Positions 63,565-64,000 of a DNA stretch of 64,000 nucleotides are shown one piece after another (the first letter of the stretch is position 1; every line of letters begins with the position of its first letter). The translations under genes were made by a program, and so were the position numbers. The DNA is from Deltaproteobacteria bacterium (GTDB lineage Bacteria; Desulfobacterota; GWC2-55-46). The notes under the pieces are model-generated. The model did no database searches. It was not told the origin of the DNA and saw only the letters and a list, made by a program, of their open reading frames with translations. The stretch lies in contig JAIOIE010000008.1 of assembly GCA_019912665.1 (NCBI GenBank), positions 186,001-250,000 on the forward strand, written 5' to 3'.

Positions 63565-64000
63565 ATACGCCTATGAGCCGCCTGGAGGCTATACGCATAG
63601 CGGCCTTTTTCCTCTTCTCGCTACTCCTGGCCATACTATATACATGGCCGGTGATAACGGACATATCCGGCATATTTTACGGGTTCCCCTGGGACTCGCT
63701 CGGCTCCATTCACAGCTTCTGGTGGTTCAAATTCGCGTATCAGAACGGCATCCCTTTCCGGGAGCACGCGTTCAGCTCGTATCCCGCCGGGGTCGACCTC
63801 TCGGGCGCGCCCTTTTTCTATACCTACTACCTCGCAGGCCTCGGACTAACGCTCCTTACGGACGAGGTGGCCGCGTACAACATCATCAGGATAACGAGCT
63901 TCCCTCTCCTGGCAGTTACCTCGTATCTCCTCATCACCTATTTGGTCCACGACCGGCGTGCGGGCATGTTCTCCGCCCTCGCGTTCTCCTTCTCGCCCTT
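63561..64000 (+). CDS. polytopic membrane protein, GT-C-like (runs off right edge)
   Basis: Open from the ATG at 63561 to the window end, giving 146 complete codons. The N terminus MNTPMSRLEAIRIAAFFLF is followed by FPWDSLGSIHSFWWFKF, then SSYPAGVDLSGAPFFYTYYL and further helices. The pattern of an early acidic loop between membrane helices resembles GT-C glycosyltransferases. The 3' part is missing, so the full family cannot be named. Same operon as the preceding genes. Confidence 0.75.
   Translation, partial: MNTPMSRLEAIRIAAFFLFSLLLAILYTWPVITDISGIFYGFPWDSLGSIHSFWWFKFAYQNGIPFREHAFSSYPAGVDLSGAPFFYTYYLAGLGLTLLTDEVAAYNIIRITSFPLLAVTSYLLITYLVHDRRAGMFSALAFSFSP

Overview
The window reads as a chromosomal segment of a GC-rich, Gram-negative, probably anaerobic bacterium, most likely a Desulfobacterota-type lineage (former Deltaproteobacteria). 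This assignment is inferred from gene content: a ferredoxin-linked 2-oxoglutarate oxidoreductase, HdrABC with FlxABCD-type subunits, SdhE-type succinate dehydrogenase, split class I fumarase and a BTAD-type regulator. Arg AGG and Ile ATA codons look common for such a GC-rich genome, and TTG start codons recur.

Layout. Positions 1-3806 (minus): citrate synthase (cut by the left edge), a cold-shock protein, then amidase, RNase PH and RdgB. Positions 3969-8310 (plus): a glucosylglycerate (compatible solute) locus with a HAD phosphatase, a Ggs-like glycosyltransferase, an MscS-related membrane protein and a GpgS-like synthase. Positions 8264-16582: housekeeping genes (YyaL-like, DJ-1-like, UvrD-like helicase, cation efflux, GH15-like, diacylglycerol kinase, PEBP).

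Positions 16877-38422, all minus, are the metabolic core. In transcription order: mdh, fumAB, hdrCBA, flxD, an orphan HicB-like gene, two Fe-S subunit genes, flxA, and a second fumarate reductase/succinate dehydrogenase pair. Then follow sucCD, oorDABC and sdhA-sdhB-sdhE. With gltA this covers the TCA cycle except aconitase and isocitrate dehydrogenase. The Flx-Hdr module sits between fumarase and a fumarate reductase-like flavoprotein with no membrane anchor in the window. This suggests NADH, ferredoxin, thiol and fumarate electron flow are coupled here.

Positions 39282-40551: a small cytochrome c, tRNA-Pro and tRNA-Arg, then an eroded IS3-type transposase. Positions 40617-52539 look accessory: a 2014-residue secreted RCC1/CARDB protein, a small conserved gene, a 1053-residue STAND-TPR-BTAD regulator and a fibronectin-type lipoprotein. 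The RCC1 unit and the lipoprotein share a promoter block with 11-bp-period direct repeats at a fixed distance from an extended -10. That is the architecture expected for a SARP/BTAD regulator, so this looks like a small regulon for surface proteins.

Positions 53130-64000 (plus): a surface-glycan cluster with three methyltransferases, an asparagine synthase-like amidotransferase, two GT2 enzymes, a large GT-C/AftD-like membrane protein and further membrane proteins, running off the right edge. Several dispersed palindromic repeat families lie in intergenic gaps. One of them occupies three gaps inside the hdr-flx operon.
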